A DNA stretch of 60,098 nucleotides, taken from assembly GCA_949741925.1 (NCBI GenBank), contig CATJOY010000040.1, forward strand, positions 1 to 60,098, in the 5' to 3' direction. Below, piece after piece: positions 8,439 to 16,648 of the stretch. The number at the start of each line of letters is the position of its first letter. Position 1 is the stretch's first letter. A model generated the notes under the pieces. It saw only the letters and a program-made list of their open reading frames with translations, made no database searches and had not been told where the DNA came from. The DNA is from an uncultured Desulfovibrionaceae bacterium (GTDB lineage: Bacteria; Desulfobacterota; Desulfovibrionia; Desulfovibrionales; Desulfovibrionaceae). The translations under genes were made by a program, and so were the position numbers.

Positions 8439-9317
8439 TTAAAGAAGCTTGAGAGACTCCAAAACACGTTCGAGATAGGCCTCGCTTTGGGGCTGAAGGC
8501 AGACCAGCGGCAGACGCAATTCAGTGCTCATCCACCCCATTTTGGCAAGGGCGGTCTTGACGGGAACCGGATTCGTCTCGATAAAACAGGCTCTATTCAG
8601 CGGGTTCAGCGCATAATGAATGGCCCTGGCTCGAGCAATATCCCCGGCCTGAAAAGAGGAGCAGAGTTCCGCTACTTTGCGGGGCATCAGGTTGGAGGTC
8701 ACCGAGATGACTCCGGCCCCGCCCGCGGCCAGGGTCGGCAAAACGGTAAAGTCATCCCCGGAGAGCAAGCAGAAATCCGGGCCGCACAGCTCAAGGGTTT
8801 CGCTGATTTGAGTCAGATCGGCGGTAGCGTCCTTAACCCCTACCACGTGGGGGATTTCTTGAAACATGCGGGCCATGGTGGCCGGCTTGACGGTAAGGGC
8901 CGTGCGGCCGGGCACGTTGTAGACGATCAGCGGCAGATCCACGGCTTCGGAAATGGCCTTCATGTGGGCGAAGATCCCTTCCTGGGTGGGCTTGTTGTAA
9001 TAGGGGGTGATATGAAGGGCCGCGTCTGCTCCGGCTTGCTTGGCATAGCGGGTCAGGCGGATGGCCTCGGCCGTATTGTTGGAGCCGGCCCCGGCGATGA
9101 CCGGTACTCGGCCTTTGGCCTGCTCAATGCAGATGCGGATAACCTCTTCATGTTCTTCATGGGTCAGCGTTGCTGATTCGCCAGTTGTGCCGCAGGGCAC
9201 CAGACCGTTGATGCCTTCTTGAATCTGCCACTCGATCAGTTCCCTATACTTTTCTTCATCAATCCGGCCGTCCCTGAAGGGAGTGACCAAGGCGGTAAAG
9301 GCGCCGCTGAACAACAT
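8439..9317 (-). CDS. dapA: 4-hydroxy-tetrahydrodipicolinate synthase
   Basis: DapA condenses pyruvate with aspartate semialdehyde, the first committed step to lysine and meso-diaminopimelate, the wall precursor used by MurE in this window. The 292-residue product shows FTALVTPF at the start, PCGTTGESATLTHEEH (substrate loop), the YNVPGRT tyrosine region and GVKDATADL with the Schiff-base lysine. The start at 9317 is favoured over one 13 codons earlier because AAGGAG lies six bases upstream. It has its own upstream gap of 365 bases with a large inverted repeat, so it probably has its own promoter. Confidence 0.95.
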   Translation of the reverse strand: MLFSGAFTALVTPFRDGRIDEEKYRELIEWQIQEGINGLVPCGTTGESATLTHEEHEEVIRICIEQAKGRVPVIAGAGSNNTAEAIRLTRYAKQAGADAALHITPYYNKPTQEGIFAHMKAISEAVDLPLIVYNVPGRTALTVKPATMARMFQEIPHVVGVKDATADLTQISETLELCGPDFCLLSGDDFTVLPTLAAGGAGVISVTSNLMPRKVAELCSSFQAGDIARARAIHYALNPLNRACFIETNPVPVKTALAKMGWMSTELRLPLVCLQPQSEAYLERVLESLKLL

Positions 9318-9682
9318 AGCATGCTCCTTGCCGTCGTCTGGCTGACGGCGTTTCATGGCTTTTTTCTTCCATTAAAAGATAACGTATTGATTGCACACAC
9401 CGGCTTACTGCCGTGAGGAGCGGAACACATCGTCTGCAAATAGGACTTCAGGTATGGTTCCGCTGCCTGCGAGGAGAGCGGGGTATACACTACGCCCCTG
9501 CTTGCAGCAACGAAAGCGGGGCCCGGATATCCCGGCCAGGCCTATTCGCACAAAGAGGAATTCTATTTACCGCCAAGGAAAAGAACTTTTTTGCGAAAGG
9601 CTGTACCCTTATGGCGCCGGGGTAACATAAAAAAGCTTTTCGATACAGCCGGCAGAAAAAAGAACCTTCGCGCGAATAGGCC
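9318..9682. other. 365-base gap between dapA and the HD-domain gene
   Basis: No gene seen. The HD-proximal part (9538-9683) is an imperfect inverted repeat described separately. The dapA-proximal part presumably holds its promoter, but no convincing -35/-10 pair was found. Confidence 0.4.
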
Positions 9683-9683
9683 T
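9538..9683. repeat. About 145-base imperfect inverted repeat
   Basis: Outer arms AGGCCTATTCGC (9538-9549) and its exact complement (9672-9683) enclose nested inner arms: 9587-9606 (CTTTTTTGCGAAAGGCTGTA region) against 9644-9662, and an innermost GTACCC.../GGGGTAAC pair around 9603-9626. The right arm ends on the first base of the HD gene's stop codon. It may be a terminator plus an attached palindromic unit, or a small non-autonomous mobile element. Confidence 0.55.
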
Positions 9684-10243
9684 TAGAATTTTTTGGCAAG
9701 GCCCAGTTCGTTTTCCAATGGCAGCATGGCGGCAATGGAGAGGGCCAGAAATTCGTCGAGGGAGAGGGAGAGTTTTTCGCATTCCCTGATGGTGTCGCGA
9801 CGGACAGAGGCGGCAAAAGCCTTGTCTTTCATCTTTTTCTTAAGGCTTTTGGGCTCCATGCCGTGCATGCCGTCCGGCCGAACCAGGGCGGCGGCGCTGA
9901 CTAAACCGGTAACGGTTTCTGCGCAACGCAAGGCGTAGTCGAGCCTGGTTTCGGGCATCAGACCAGTATGTTCGCCGTTGTGGGCCTTGATGGCCTGTTT
10001 ACTTTCTTCCGGAAGTTCGGGCACAAGTTCCGGCCCGAGGATCCCGTGCCGGGAAGGGTCCTCATGGGTCAAGGGATAATCGATATCATGGGCCAGGCCG
10101 GTGATACCCCATAAATCCGCATCCTCGCCGAATTTTTCGGCCAGGGCTCGCATGATGGCCTCGGAGGCCAGGGCATGGGTGATCAGATGGTGCTCAGGAT
10201 GCTGGGCCCGGATTCTTTCAAGAACCTGCTCTCTGTCAAGCAT
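9683..10243 (-). CDS. HD-domain phosphohydrolase
   Basis: A 186-residue soluble protein with a single HD domain. It begins MLDREQVLERIRAQHPEHH; the metal residues appear as HALASEAIM (first His), LAHDIDYP (His-Asp) and AHNGEH (later His), followed by an all-helical C-terminus. Similar proteins are metal-dependent phosphohydrolases of unassigned substrate. The start at 10243 is chosen because AGGAAGG lies six bases upstream; earlier in-frame ATGs lack such a site. It stands alone on the minus strand between the DeoR gene and dapA. Confidence 0.8.
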   Translation of the reverse strand: MLDREQVLERIRAQHPEHHLITHALASEAIMRALAEKFGEDADLWGITGLAHDIDYPLTHEDPSRHGILGPELVPELPEESKQAIKAHNGEHTGLMPETRLDYALRCAETVTGLVSAAALVRPDGMHGMEPKSLKKKMKDKAFAASVRRDTIRECEKLSLSLDEFLALSIAAMLPLENELGLAKKF

Positions 10244-10485
10244 GGGGAACCTTCCTCGCATGGGGTTGGTACGACGGTTGCCGGAAAAGATATGACTCCA
10301 TTTTTCAGCAAAAGCAACCCCTGCCCGGAGGGAAAGGAAGGCTCGCTGCATGGAGGCCCTGGCCTGGTCCGTTGTTGGGAGAGGCGGCCTCCCCCCTCGC
10401 CCGGCGGCGTCGTTTTTCGGAAATAACAGCAGACCGGAAGGCTGGGCGGCGGCTGTTATTCCGGGAGCCGCTCTGTGTCGTTGCG

Positions 10486-11307
10486 CTACAGGAGGGGGAT
10501 TTCCTCTTTATTGATCGGGGCTTCTGCGCTGGTGGGCTGGACGATCATGAGATTAACGCCGGAGCGGGAAAGTTGGACTTGGGCGGCCTGGGGAAGGCCG
10601 GCATCGGTGATAATGCCGTCCAGTTCTTGGAGTTTGATGATGTTGAAAAAACCGAGTCTGCCAAATTTCGTGGAGTCGGCCACCAAAAAGGAACGCCGGG
10701 CAGCCTTGGCCGCCGCCAGCTTGACGGAAATTTTGGGCTCGCTGGGCGTGGAAATCCATTCGGCATCCCAAGAGGAGGCGGAAAGAAAGGCTACGTCGAG
10801 GTTCAAACGGCTAATGACGTTAGCGGTAATCTCGCCAACGCAGGATTTGTTGGCGCGCAGTACTTCTCCGCCGGTGTGGTACAGCCGGCAGTTGGCGTTA
10901 TGCATCAGGTGGGAGACCACGGTAAAGTCATTGGAAACCACCAACACCGAATCGCGCAGTTCGCTGCGGGCGGTGATGGCCTCGGCAATGGCCAGGCAGG
11001 TGGTTCCGGCGTCAAAGTAGATGGCTGCCCCCGGGCGGATCATGGAAATAGCCTTTCTGGCTATGGCTACTTTTTCGGCGTATTGTAAGCGGCGTTTTTC
11101 CGCTTGGGGAAGTTCGCTGGCAATACGCCCGGTTCGTTGCGCGCCTCCGGAAACCAGGGTAGCGTACCCCTCTTTTTCCAAGGCCTGCATATCCCGGCGC
11201 ACGGTCATTTGAGAAACGCCGAGTTGCCCGGCCATATCCACGATACTGACCATGCCCCTGGAATCAAGGGCGGATCGGATAAACTGTTGCCGTTCGGCTG
11301 GTATCAT
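10486..11307 (-). CDS. DeoR/GlpR-family transcriptional regulator
   Basis: A 273-residue repressor-type protein. Residues about 5-60 form the DeoR winged helix-turn-helix, with the signature VSQMTVRRDMQALEKEGY. Residues about 75-250 form the sugar-phosphate sensor domain (AIYFDAGTTCLAIAE, VVSNDF, LRANKSCVGE, VADSTKFGRLGF). The start ATG at 11307 has GGAAG five bases upstream and is preferred to the GTG two codons earlier. It lies 16 bases after the OtnC-like gene on the same strand and faces the divergent kinase-dehydrogenase-TRAP genes, so it probably controls both arms in response to a phosphorylated intermediate (inference). Candidate operators are the AAAATTTGT repeats at 12012-12275. Confidence 0.9.
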   Translation of the reverse strand: MIPAERQQFIRSALDSRGMVSIVDMAGQLGVSQMTVRRDMQALEKEGYATLVSGGAQRTGRIASELPQAEKRRLQYAEKVAIARKAISMIRPGAAIYFDAGTTCLAIAEAITARSELRDSVLVVSNDFTVVSHLMHNANCRLYHTGGEVLRANKSCVGEITANVISRLNLDVAFLSASSWDAEWISTPSEPKISVKLAAAKAARRSFLVADSTKFGRLGFFNIIKLQELDGIITDAGLPQAAQVQLSRSGVNLMIVQPTSAEAPINKEEIPLL

Positions 11308-11323
11308 TACCACTTCCGCTTTG

Positions 11324-11956
11324 TCATCCCCCGGGAATCAGTTCCCGGATCTGCTCTTCTTCAAGATAACGCACTCCGGCCGGATTCCTTTGCAACAGGA
11401 ACACCAGCTTGGCCGTTTCTTCCAGTTCCTCGGCCGTGTTAACGGCGTCTTCCAGAGTTTTACCGGTAACCACGGGCCCGTGGTTGGCAAGAAGAAAACA
11501 CCCTGCCTGCCGGGCCCGGCTCGCGACAGCCGCGACCAATTCCGGACTGCCGGGTCGATAATACGGCACAAGAGGCAAGGGCGCAACTTTCATTACATAG
11601 TAGGGGGTGAAGGGGCGGATAACGTTTTCCGGGTCAAGATCCCGGAGGCAGGAGAGGCCGGTGGCATAGGTGCTGTGCAGGTGGACCACCGCGCCGCAGC
11701 CGGGGCGGGCCTGGTATATTTTCAGATGGAAAGCGCATTCTTTGGAAGGGGGATCCCCGGAAATGAGGGTTCCGTCGGCGGCGACTAGGGAAAGCCGCTC
11801 CGGCGCTAACCGCCCCAAGGAGGCGTTGGTGGGCGTTGCCAGAATGCTCCCATCCGGGAGCCGGGCAGAGATGTTCCCGCCGCTTCCGGAACTATAGCCC
11901 CTGGCAAACAGGGATGCTCCCAGGGTCACCATTTTTTCGCGAAGTAGCCTTTCCAT
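11324..11956 (-). CDS. otnC: Class II aldolase/adducin-family enzyme, OtnC-like (3-oxo-tetronate 4-phosphate decarboxylase)
   Basis: The 210-residue length, the GSGGNIS motif near residue 25 and the metal ligands expected at E73, H92/H94 (in HLHST) and H159 (in NHGPV) place this in the class II aldolase family. OtnC members decarboxylate 3-oxo-tetronate 4-phosphate to dihydroxyacetone phosphate and CO2. The OtnK-like kinase gene directly across the divergent region supports that role rather than fuculose- or ribulose-phosphate aldolase activity. The start at 11956 is preferred over the upstream ATG because it gives the usual OtnC length; its ribosome site (AGGAT) is weak. It is the first gene of a two-gene minus-strand unit with the DeoR regulator. 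Confidence 0.72.
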   Translation of the reverse strand: MERLLREKMVTLGASLFARGYSSGSGGNISARLPDGSILATPTNASLGRLAPERLSLVAADGTLISGDPPSKECAFHLKIYQARPGCGAVVHLHSTYATGLSCLRDLDPENVIRPFTPYYVMKVAPLPLVPYYRPGSPELVAAVASRARQAGCFLLANHGPVVTGKTLEDAVNTAEELEETAKLVFLLQRNPAGVRYLEEEQIRELIPGG

Positions 11957-12491
11957 AGGGCGTATCCTGTATCCCTCCGTCCTGCACGGGCTTGGCAACC
12001 GGAGGCTGGTGAAAATTTGTGAAGGCAATCCCGATAAAAACTATATTGTTAAAATTTGTTAGAATTTTTTTCAAAAAAAAGCAAGGAAAGACTGCGAAAT
12101 AAGGACGGCGTTGTAACGTAAGTATTTGAAATACGATGCTCCATAGGCAAAATTTGTTGCCGCCCATAGGGTTTTCTATGCTGTTATTCACGATAAAATT
12201 AAAGTCATGATGAAGTAGTTTTCTAGATGGAGACTGTTTGTGTGATAAAAAAAGAAAAAAATTTGTAAAATTCGTATTGCTTTTCCGGATGGCTTGAGCT
12301 ACCTTTTTGTTATCCCGCCTTGTGCCGTCAAGGGATGTGCAAACAGGGCGGCTCCAGGTAGGCGACGGCCTTTTTTTAGTTCCGGCGCACAGGGGCGGAT
12401 GCCTAAGCTGTTTGCCCTGTTGTGGCCGGGTCTGCCCGGCGTCAAGTGGATGCACAAAGGCCATGGGACGCCGCGATTGAGTGAGGTTGCT
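11957..12491. other. A/T-rich divergent control region of the sugar-acid island
   Basis: The 535 bases separate the otnC-deoR unit from the otnK-adh-TRAP genes. Bases 12005-12290 are far richer in A and T than the surroundings. They carry four exact copies of AAAATTTGT plus one variant, described separately. A weak promoter for the plus-strand genes may be TTGCTT at 12277-12282 with TACCTT at 12300-12305. No gene lies here. Confidence 0.5.
12012..12275 (+). promoter_or_regulatory. Repeated AAAATTTGT motif, candidate DeoR operators
   Basis: Exact AAAATTTGT occurs at 12012-12020, 12051-12059, 12149-12157 and 12258-12266; the last is followed directly by AAAATTCGT at 12267-12275. All are in the same direction. 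The second also forms AAAATT(6)AATTTT, a palindrome at 12051-12068. Position between a DeoR-type regulator and its likely targets makes them operator candidates; this is inference. Confidence 0.45.
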
Positions 12492-13766
12492 ATGTATTTA
12501 GGCGTCATCGCGGATGATTTTACGGGCGCAACCGATATTGCGGGCTTTCTTGTTAACAACGGCCTGCCGACCGTGCAGCTCAACGGCGTTACCGATCTTC
12601 CCCTTTCAGACTCCGTGCAGGCTGTGGTTATTTCGTTGAAAAGCCGTTCCTGTCCGGCGGAGGAAGCAGTTTCCCTTTCCTTGGATGCTCTGCGCCATTG
12701 CCGCGCCTTAGGGTGCTCCCGGTTTTTTTTCAAATACTGTTCCACCTTTGATAGCACGGCGAAAGGCAATATTGGTCCGGTTACCGATGCCCTGCTGCGT
12801 GAGCTTGGCGAACGCCTTACCGTTGTTTGCCCGGCCCTGCCGGTAAATGGCCGTACGGTCTACAAGGGGTATCTCTTTGTGGGAGATGTTCCCTTGAATG
12901 AATCGGGCATGCGCAACCACCCGCTGAACCCCATGCGTGACGCCAACTTGATGCGCCTGATGGATGCCCAATCCTCCGGAAAAAGCGGCAATGTGCCGGT
13001 TTCTGTCATCGCCCGGGGAGCTGAGGCGGTTCGCGAGCACCTCAAGACCCTGGAAAAGGAAGGCATTGCGTATGCCGTGTTGGATTCTTTGACCGACGCG
13101 GATCTGGATACACTGGCCCGGGCCCTGGCGGATATGCCCCTGGTTACCGGTGGTTCCGGTTTGGGCGGAGCGCTGGCTCGACTGTACGCCGGCGGCGCCG
13201 CCGTTTCTCCCGGCGGAGAAGGCTGCGCCACGGACCCGGGGCGGCCTTTTGGCGGCAAAACCATTCTGCTCTCAGGTTCCTGCTCAGAAATGACCAACCG
13301 CCAGGTGGCCGTCTACAAGGCCGCGGGGCCGTTCCATCATGTTTCGGTGGAGCGCTGCCTTGAGGATGCCGAAGGCTACGCTCGGGAAATGGCCGGGCAG
13401 TTGGCTTCTGCCGCCCCTGGGGCCTTGCCGCCGCTGGTCAGCGCCACAGTGCCCCCGGCCGAACTGGCCGCAATCCAACAACGGCACGGGCTGGCTTCTT
13501 CCCATGCCCTGGAAAATTTTTTCGCTCGTTTGGCCGTCTCTCTGCGTGAGGCGGGCTATGACCATTTCATTGTGGCCGGGGGCGAAACTTCCAGTGTTAT
13601 TTCTCAGGCCCTTCAAGTGAAAGGATTTTATATCGGCCCGCAGATTGCCCCCGGCGTCCCCTGGGTGCGGGCCATTGGCGAACCGCTCTCCCTGGCCTTG
13701 AAATCCGGCAATTTCGGAGACGAGCGGTTTTTCTTCGCGGCCCTCGAACATATCCCTTCTAAATAG
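12492..13766 (+). CDS. otnK: OtnK-like four-carbon acid sugar kinase (DUF1537 family)
   Basis: The 424-residue product matches the two-domain four-carbon acid sugar kinases that phosphorylate 3-oxo-tetronate or threonate at O4 with ATP. The N-terminal domain starts IADDFTGATDIAGF (residues 6-19) and contains the FKYCSTFDST region near residue 80. The C-terminal nucleotide-binding domain shows GGSGLGGALAR near 220 and VAGGETSSVISQAL near 365. The start at 12492 has GAGTGAGG five bases upstream and gives the family's normal length; an in-frame ATG 66 codons earlier would add an unlike, Arg-rich tail. It is transcribed away from otnC-deoR, with the dehydrogenase 61 bases downstream. The exact substrate (D-erythronate, L-threonate or other) cannot be read. 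Confidence 0.82.
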   Translation: MYLGVIADDFTGATDIAGFLVNNGLPTVQLNGVTDLPLSDSVQAVVISLKSRSCPAEEAVSLSLDALRHCRALGCSRFFFKYCSTFDSTAKGNIGPVTDALLRELGERLTVVCPALPVNGRTVYKGYLFVGDVPLNESGMRNHPLNPMRDANLMRLMDAQSSGKSGNVPVSVIARGAEAVREHLKTLEKEGIAYAVLDSLTDADLDTLARALADMPLVTGGSGLGGALARLYAGGAAVSPGGEGCATDPGRPFGGKTILLSGSCSEMTNRQVAVYKAAGPFHHVSVERCLEDAEGYAREMAGQLASAAPGALPPLVSATVPPAELAAIQQRHGLASSHALENFFARLAVSLREAGYDHFIVAGGETSSVISQALQVKGFYIGPQIAPGVPWVRAIGEPLSLALKSGNFGDERFFFAALEHIPSK

Positions 13767-13827
13767 GTCCGGCCCGCGCTTTGACGCGGCGGCCCCGGGC
13801 CGTGAAACAGCCCAAGGAGAGCGGCAG

Positions 13828-14847
13828 ATGAAAGCAGCAGTGGTGACTGCGACCGGTCAGGTCGAAATTCAGGATATGGCGGAACCGGCAATCAAGGACG
13901 ACGAAGTCTTGATCAAGGTAAAAACTGTGGGCGTGTGCGGTTCTGATCTGCACCTTTTTCAGGGAACCCATGCCTTTCGTAAGCCCCCGGCCGTGTTGGG
14001 GCATGAAGTGGCCGGCGACATTGTGCGTGTGGGCAGTGCGGTAACCCGTTTCAAAGTTGGGGATCGCGTTACTGTAGAGCCGCATCGCGGCTGCGGCGAG
14101 TGCGCGTTCTGCAAACAGAATCTGGTGAACCTTTGCCTGAACAAATCCGCTCCGGGCACGCCGGGATGGATCGGCACCTTTGTTGAATATTTCAATGCAC
14201 CTGAAAGTGCTTTGTATGCCATCGAGGATGCAGTCAGCTATGAGGAGGGCACGCTTATCGAGCCCTTGGCTGTGGCTGTGCATGCCCTTTCCCGCGCCAC
14301 GGTCAAGGAGCGGGAAAGCATCGTCATCTTAGGCGTTGGCACCATCGGCATGCTGTCGCTGGTGGTAGCCAGGGAAATGGGCTTTAAAACCATTATCTGC
14401 ACAGATACTGCTCCTTTTAACCGTGAGGCTGCCCTGAAGCACGGCGCGGCGGCGGCCCTTGACCCGCTGACCGAAGATGTCGTTGCCCGGGTCAAAGAAA
14501 TGACCGGGGGACGCGGGGCGGATTTAGTCTTGGTCTGCGCCGGGGCAGAGGGCATTCTGAGCCAAGCCTCAGAATGTGCCCGCAGGCGCGGGGAAATCGG
14601 TTTGGTGGCCATGATCACCAAAAAAATCCCCTTCTACTGCTACGGTATGGTCTTTAATGAGCAGACTATGTACGGGGCCATGACGTATGAAACCCGGGAC
14701 TTTGCTAAGGCCGCGGAAATGGTCAACAGCGGCCTGGATCTCTCCGGCTTTGTCACCCAGAAGCTGCCGTTGGCTCGAACCCAGGAGGCCCTGGATATTT
14801 TGAGCCAAAAGAAAGAAGGCGTTATCAAGGTGATCGTTACGGTCTGA
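13828..14847 (+). CDS. Zinc-dependent medium-chain dehydrogenase (sorbitol/threonine dehydrogenase-like)
   Basis: A 339-residue MDR enzyme oxidising a secondary alcohol with NAD. Catalytic zinc ligands are C37 (GVCGSD), H59 and E60 (LGHEVAG). The structural zinc is held by C89, C92, C95 and C103 (CGECAFC...C). The Rossmann motif GVGTIG lies at 169-174, and D193 at the end of the second strand favours NAD over NADP. Placed between an OtnK-like kinase and a TRAP transporter, it likely makes the 3-oxo acid that the kinase then phosphorylates. Known tetronate pathways use beta-hydroxyacid or epimerase-fold dehydrogenases at this step, so an MDR enzyme would be a replacement (inference). AAGGAG lies upstream of the start. 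Confidence 0.85.
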   Translation: MKAAVVTATGQVEIQDMAEPAIKDDEVLIKVKTVGVCGSDLHLFQGTHAFRKPPAVLGHEVAGDIVRVGSAVTRFKVGDRVTVEPHRGCGECAFCKQNLVNLCLNKSAPGTPGWIGTFVEYFNAPESALYAIEDAVSYEEGTLIEPLAVAVHALSRATVKERESIVILGVGTIGMLSLVVAREMGFKTIICTDTAPFNREAALKHGAAAALDPLTEDVVARVKEMTGGRGADLVLVCAGAEGILSQASECARRRGEIGLVAMITKKIPFYCYGMVFNEQTMYGAMTYETRDFAKAAEMVNSGLDLSGFVTQKLPLARTQEALDILSQKKEGVIKVIVTV

Positions 14848-15080
14848 GAGCGCAGTACACGGGCCCGAAGCGCAGAGGCCCCCAGCAGGACGCCTTGCTC
14901 TTGTAAAGGCATGGTTGCCGTGCGCTTTGGCGGAGCTTCCCGCGCCGCTTCGGGCCGAGGGCACGATTACTTTAGGAACGGCGGGCGATGTATTACCGCC
15001 GGTAAACCGCAGTGATCGTCTTACAGGCAATGGAGTGTCAGGATACCCACACCGTACCTTAAAGCGAAAAGGATGCCACG

Positions 15081-16082
15081 ATGAAAAAACTTACCGGACT
15101 CATGGCCAAGGCAGTGTTGTTCTGCGCGGTTATCGCGCTGGCCGGGGGGGGCTTTACCCTCACCGCCAACGCCGCCAAGTTGACCCTGAAACTGGGGCAC
15201 ATCCAAACAGAAAATGACTTCTGGCACCTTGGCGCCCTTAAGTTTAAGGAAGAACTGGAAAAACGTTCCAACGGCGATATCACCCTGAACATCTACCCTA
15301 ATTCGACCCTTGGCGGCGACCGTGATTTGGTCGAAGGCATGCAGATGGGCACGGTAGATTTTGGCCTCATCGCCGGGGTGCTTGGCAATTTTGAAGATAC
15401 CATCGGCCTTTTGGAGCTGCCTTATCTTTTTGACTCCCAGGAAGAGTTTAATACGATTATCCATGGTCCCATTGGACAGGAAATCGCCCAGAACGTGCTT
15501 GATAAATCCGGCGTGCGCATCCTGAACTGGTGGGATCGCGGCCCCCGGCAAACCACTTCCAATAAGCCTATCAATAAGCTTGCGGATCTTAAGGGCCTTA
15601 AGATCCGCCTGCCCGAAATTCCGGCTATGGTCGCCAGCTGGCGGGCCATGGGTGCCAATCCTACGCCGATGGCCTGGAGCGAAGTATACACTGGCCTTGA
15701 ACAGAACGTCATTGAAGCTCAGGAAAACCCTGTTCCCTTCATTTATGGTGGGCGCATTCACGAAGTACAAAAATATATCGCTTTGACTGACCACAAATAC
15801 GAATATGTGACCATCGCCATGAGCGACCAGCGCTGGCAATCCTTGAACGACGAGCAGCGCAAAATCATCGTGGATGCGGCCAATGCCGCCACGGCTTATG
15901 AGAACAAGTTGGTGCTGGATAAGACCAACGAACTTCTGGAAACCATGAAGAAAGAAGGCTTGCAGGTAACCCAGCCCGATAAAAAGGAACTCGCCACTGC
16001 CGCCAGAAGTGTGCACGAAGAGTTCGCCAAAACCGTGGACCTCGATCTGTACAAGCGCATTCTGAAAGAGCTCGGCAGATAA
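15081..16082 (+). CDS. dctP: TRAP transporter substrate-binding protein (DctP family)
   Basis: The periplasmic receptor of a tripartite ATP-independent transporter, 333 residues. A signal peptide of about 31 residues ends at LTANAAK. The DctP fold is shown by LGHIQTENDFWH at the mature start, STLGGDRDLVEGMQMG near residue 75, LKGLKIRLPEIPAM (with the carboxylate-binding Arg) near 175 and LEQNVIEAQENP near 215. Such receptors bind organic or sugar acids, fitting a C4 acid as ligand. It starts 233 bases after the dehydrogenase, with AAAGGAT upstream, and is followed by the small and large membrane subunits. Confidence 0.93.
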   Translation: MKKLTGLMAKAVLFCAVIALAGGGFTLTANAAKLTLKLGHIQTENDFWHLGALKFKEELEKRSNGDITLNIYPNSTLGGDRDLVEGMQMGTVDFGLIAGVLGNFEDTIGLLELPYLFDSQEEFNTIIHGPIGQEIAQNVLDKSGVRILNWWDRGPRQTTSNKPINKLADLKGLKIRLPEIPAMVASWRAMGANPTPMAWSEVYTGLEQNVIEAQENPVPFIYGGRIHEVQKYIALTDHKYEYVTIAMSDQRWQSLNDEQRKIIVDAANAATAYENKLVLDKTNELLETMKKEGLQVTQPDKKELATAARSVHEEFAKTVDLDLYKRILKELGR

Positions 16083-16171
16083 AAAAATGCTGATCGCCGC
16101 CGCCCTTGCCGGGCGGCGGCATGATTCTCCCCCCGTGTCCGCCGCCTGGGCGGCAAGATCGGAGGTATGGT

Positions 16172-16645
16172 TTGAAAAAATTCGACGAGCTTCTGTTCAA
16201 GCTTCTTTGTCGGGCCTGCGGCATTTTGATGCTGGCCATGATGGGCGTCATTTTTTCCCAGGTTGTGGCCCGCTATGTGTTCCACCACTCGTTAAGTTGG
16301 TCTGAGGAGGTGGGGCGTTATATTTTCGTCTGGATATCCTTTTTGGGCATGGCTGCGGCCTTCAAAGCCGGGTCCCACGTGGCCCTCGACCTCCTGATCA
16401 AATACTTGCGGGGCGTCTCCCGCAAGACTCTTGAGCTGATTAACGGCGCGCTTGTCGTTGTGCTTTCCTCGGCCTTGTTCGCCGGCGGAGTGAAGCTGTT
16501 TTTTTTGGGCATGCGGCAAAAAAGCCCGGCGCTCAAGCTCCCCATGAATTGGGTGTACATCGTTGTGCCTGTCAGCGGTCTGATTCTGCTGTATTTTGCC
16601 CTGCGTGCCCTCTGGAGCTGTTACCTGGAAAGGAGAAAAGGGTAG
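16172..16645 (+). CDS. dctQ: TRAP transporter small membrane subunit (DctQ family)
   Basis: A 157-residue membrane protein with four hydrophobic segments. The second-loop signature LSWSEEVGRYIFVWISFLG is typical of DctQ. The start is the TTG at 16172, chosen because GGAGG lies six bases upstream; an overlapping ATG meets a stop after one codon and an ATG 22 codons earlier would add a Pro-rich tail. It pairs with the DctM subunit beginning three bases after its stop. Confidence 0.9.
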   Translation: MKKFDELLFKLLCRACGILMLAMMGVIFSQVVARYVFHHSLSWSEEVGRYIFVWISFLGMAAAFKAGSHVALDLLIKYLRGVSRKTLELINGALVVVLSSALFAGGVKLFFLGMRQKSPALKLPMNWVYIVVPVSGLILLYFALRALWSCYLERRKG

Positions 16646-16648
16646 GCC

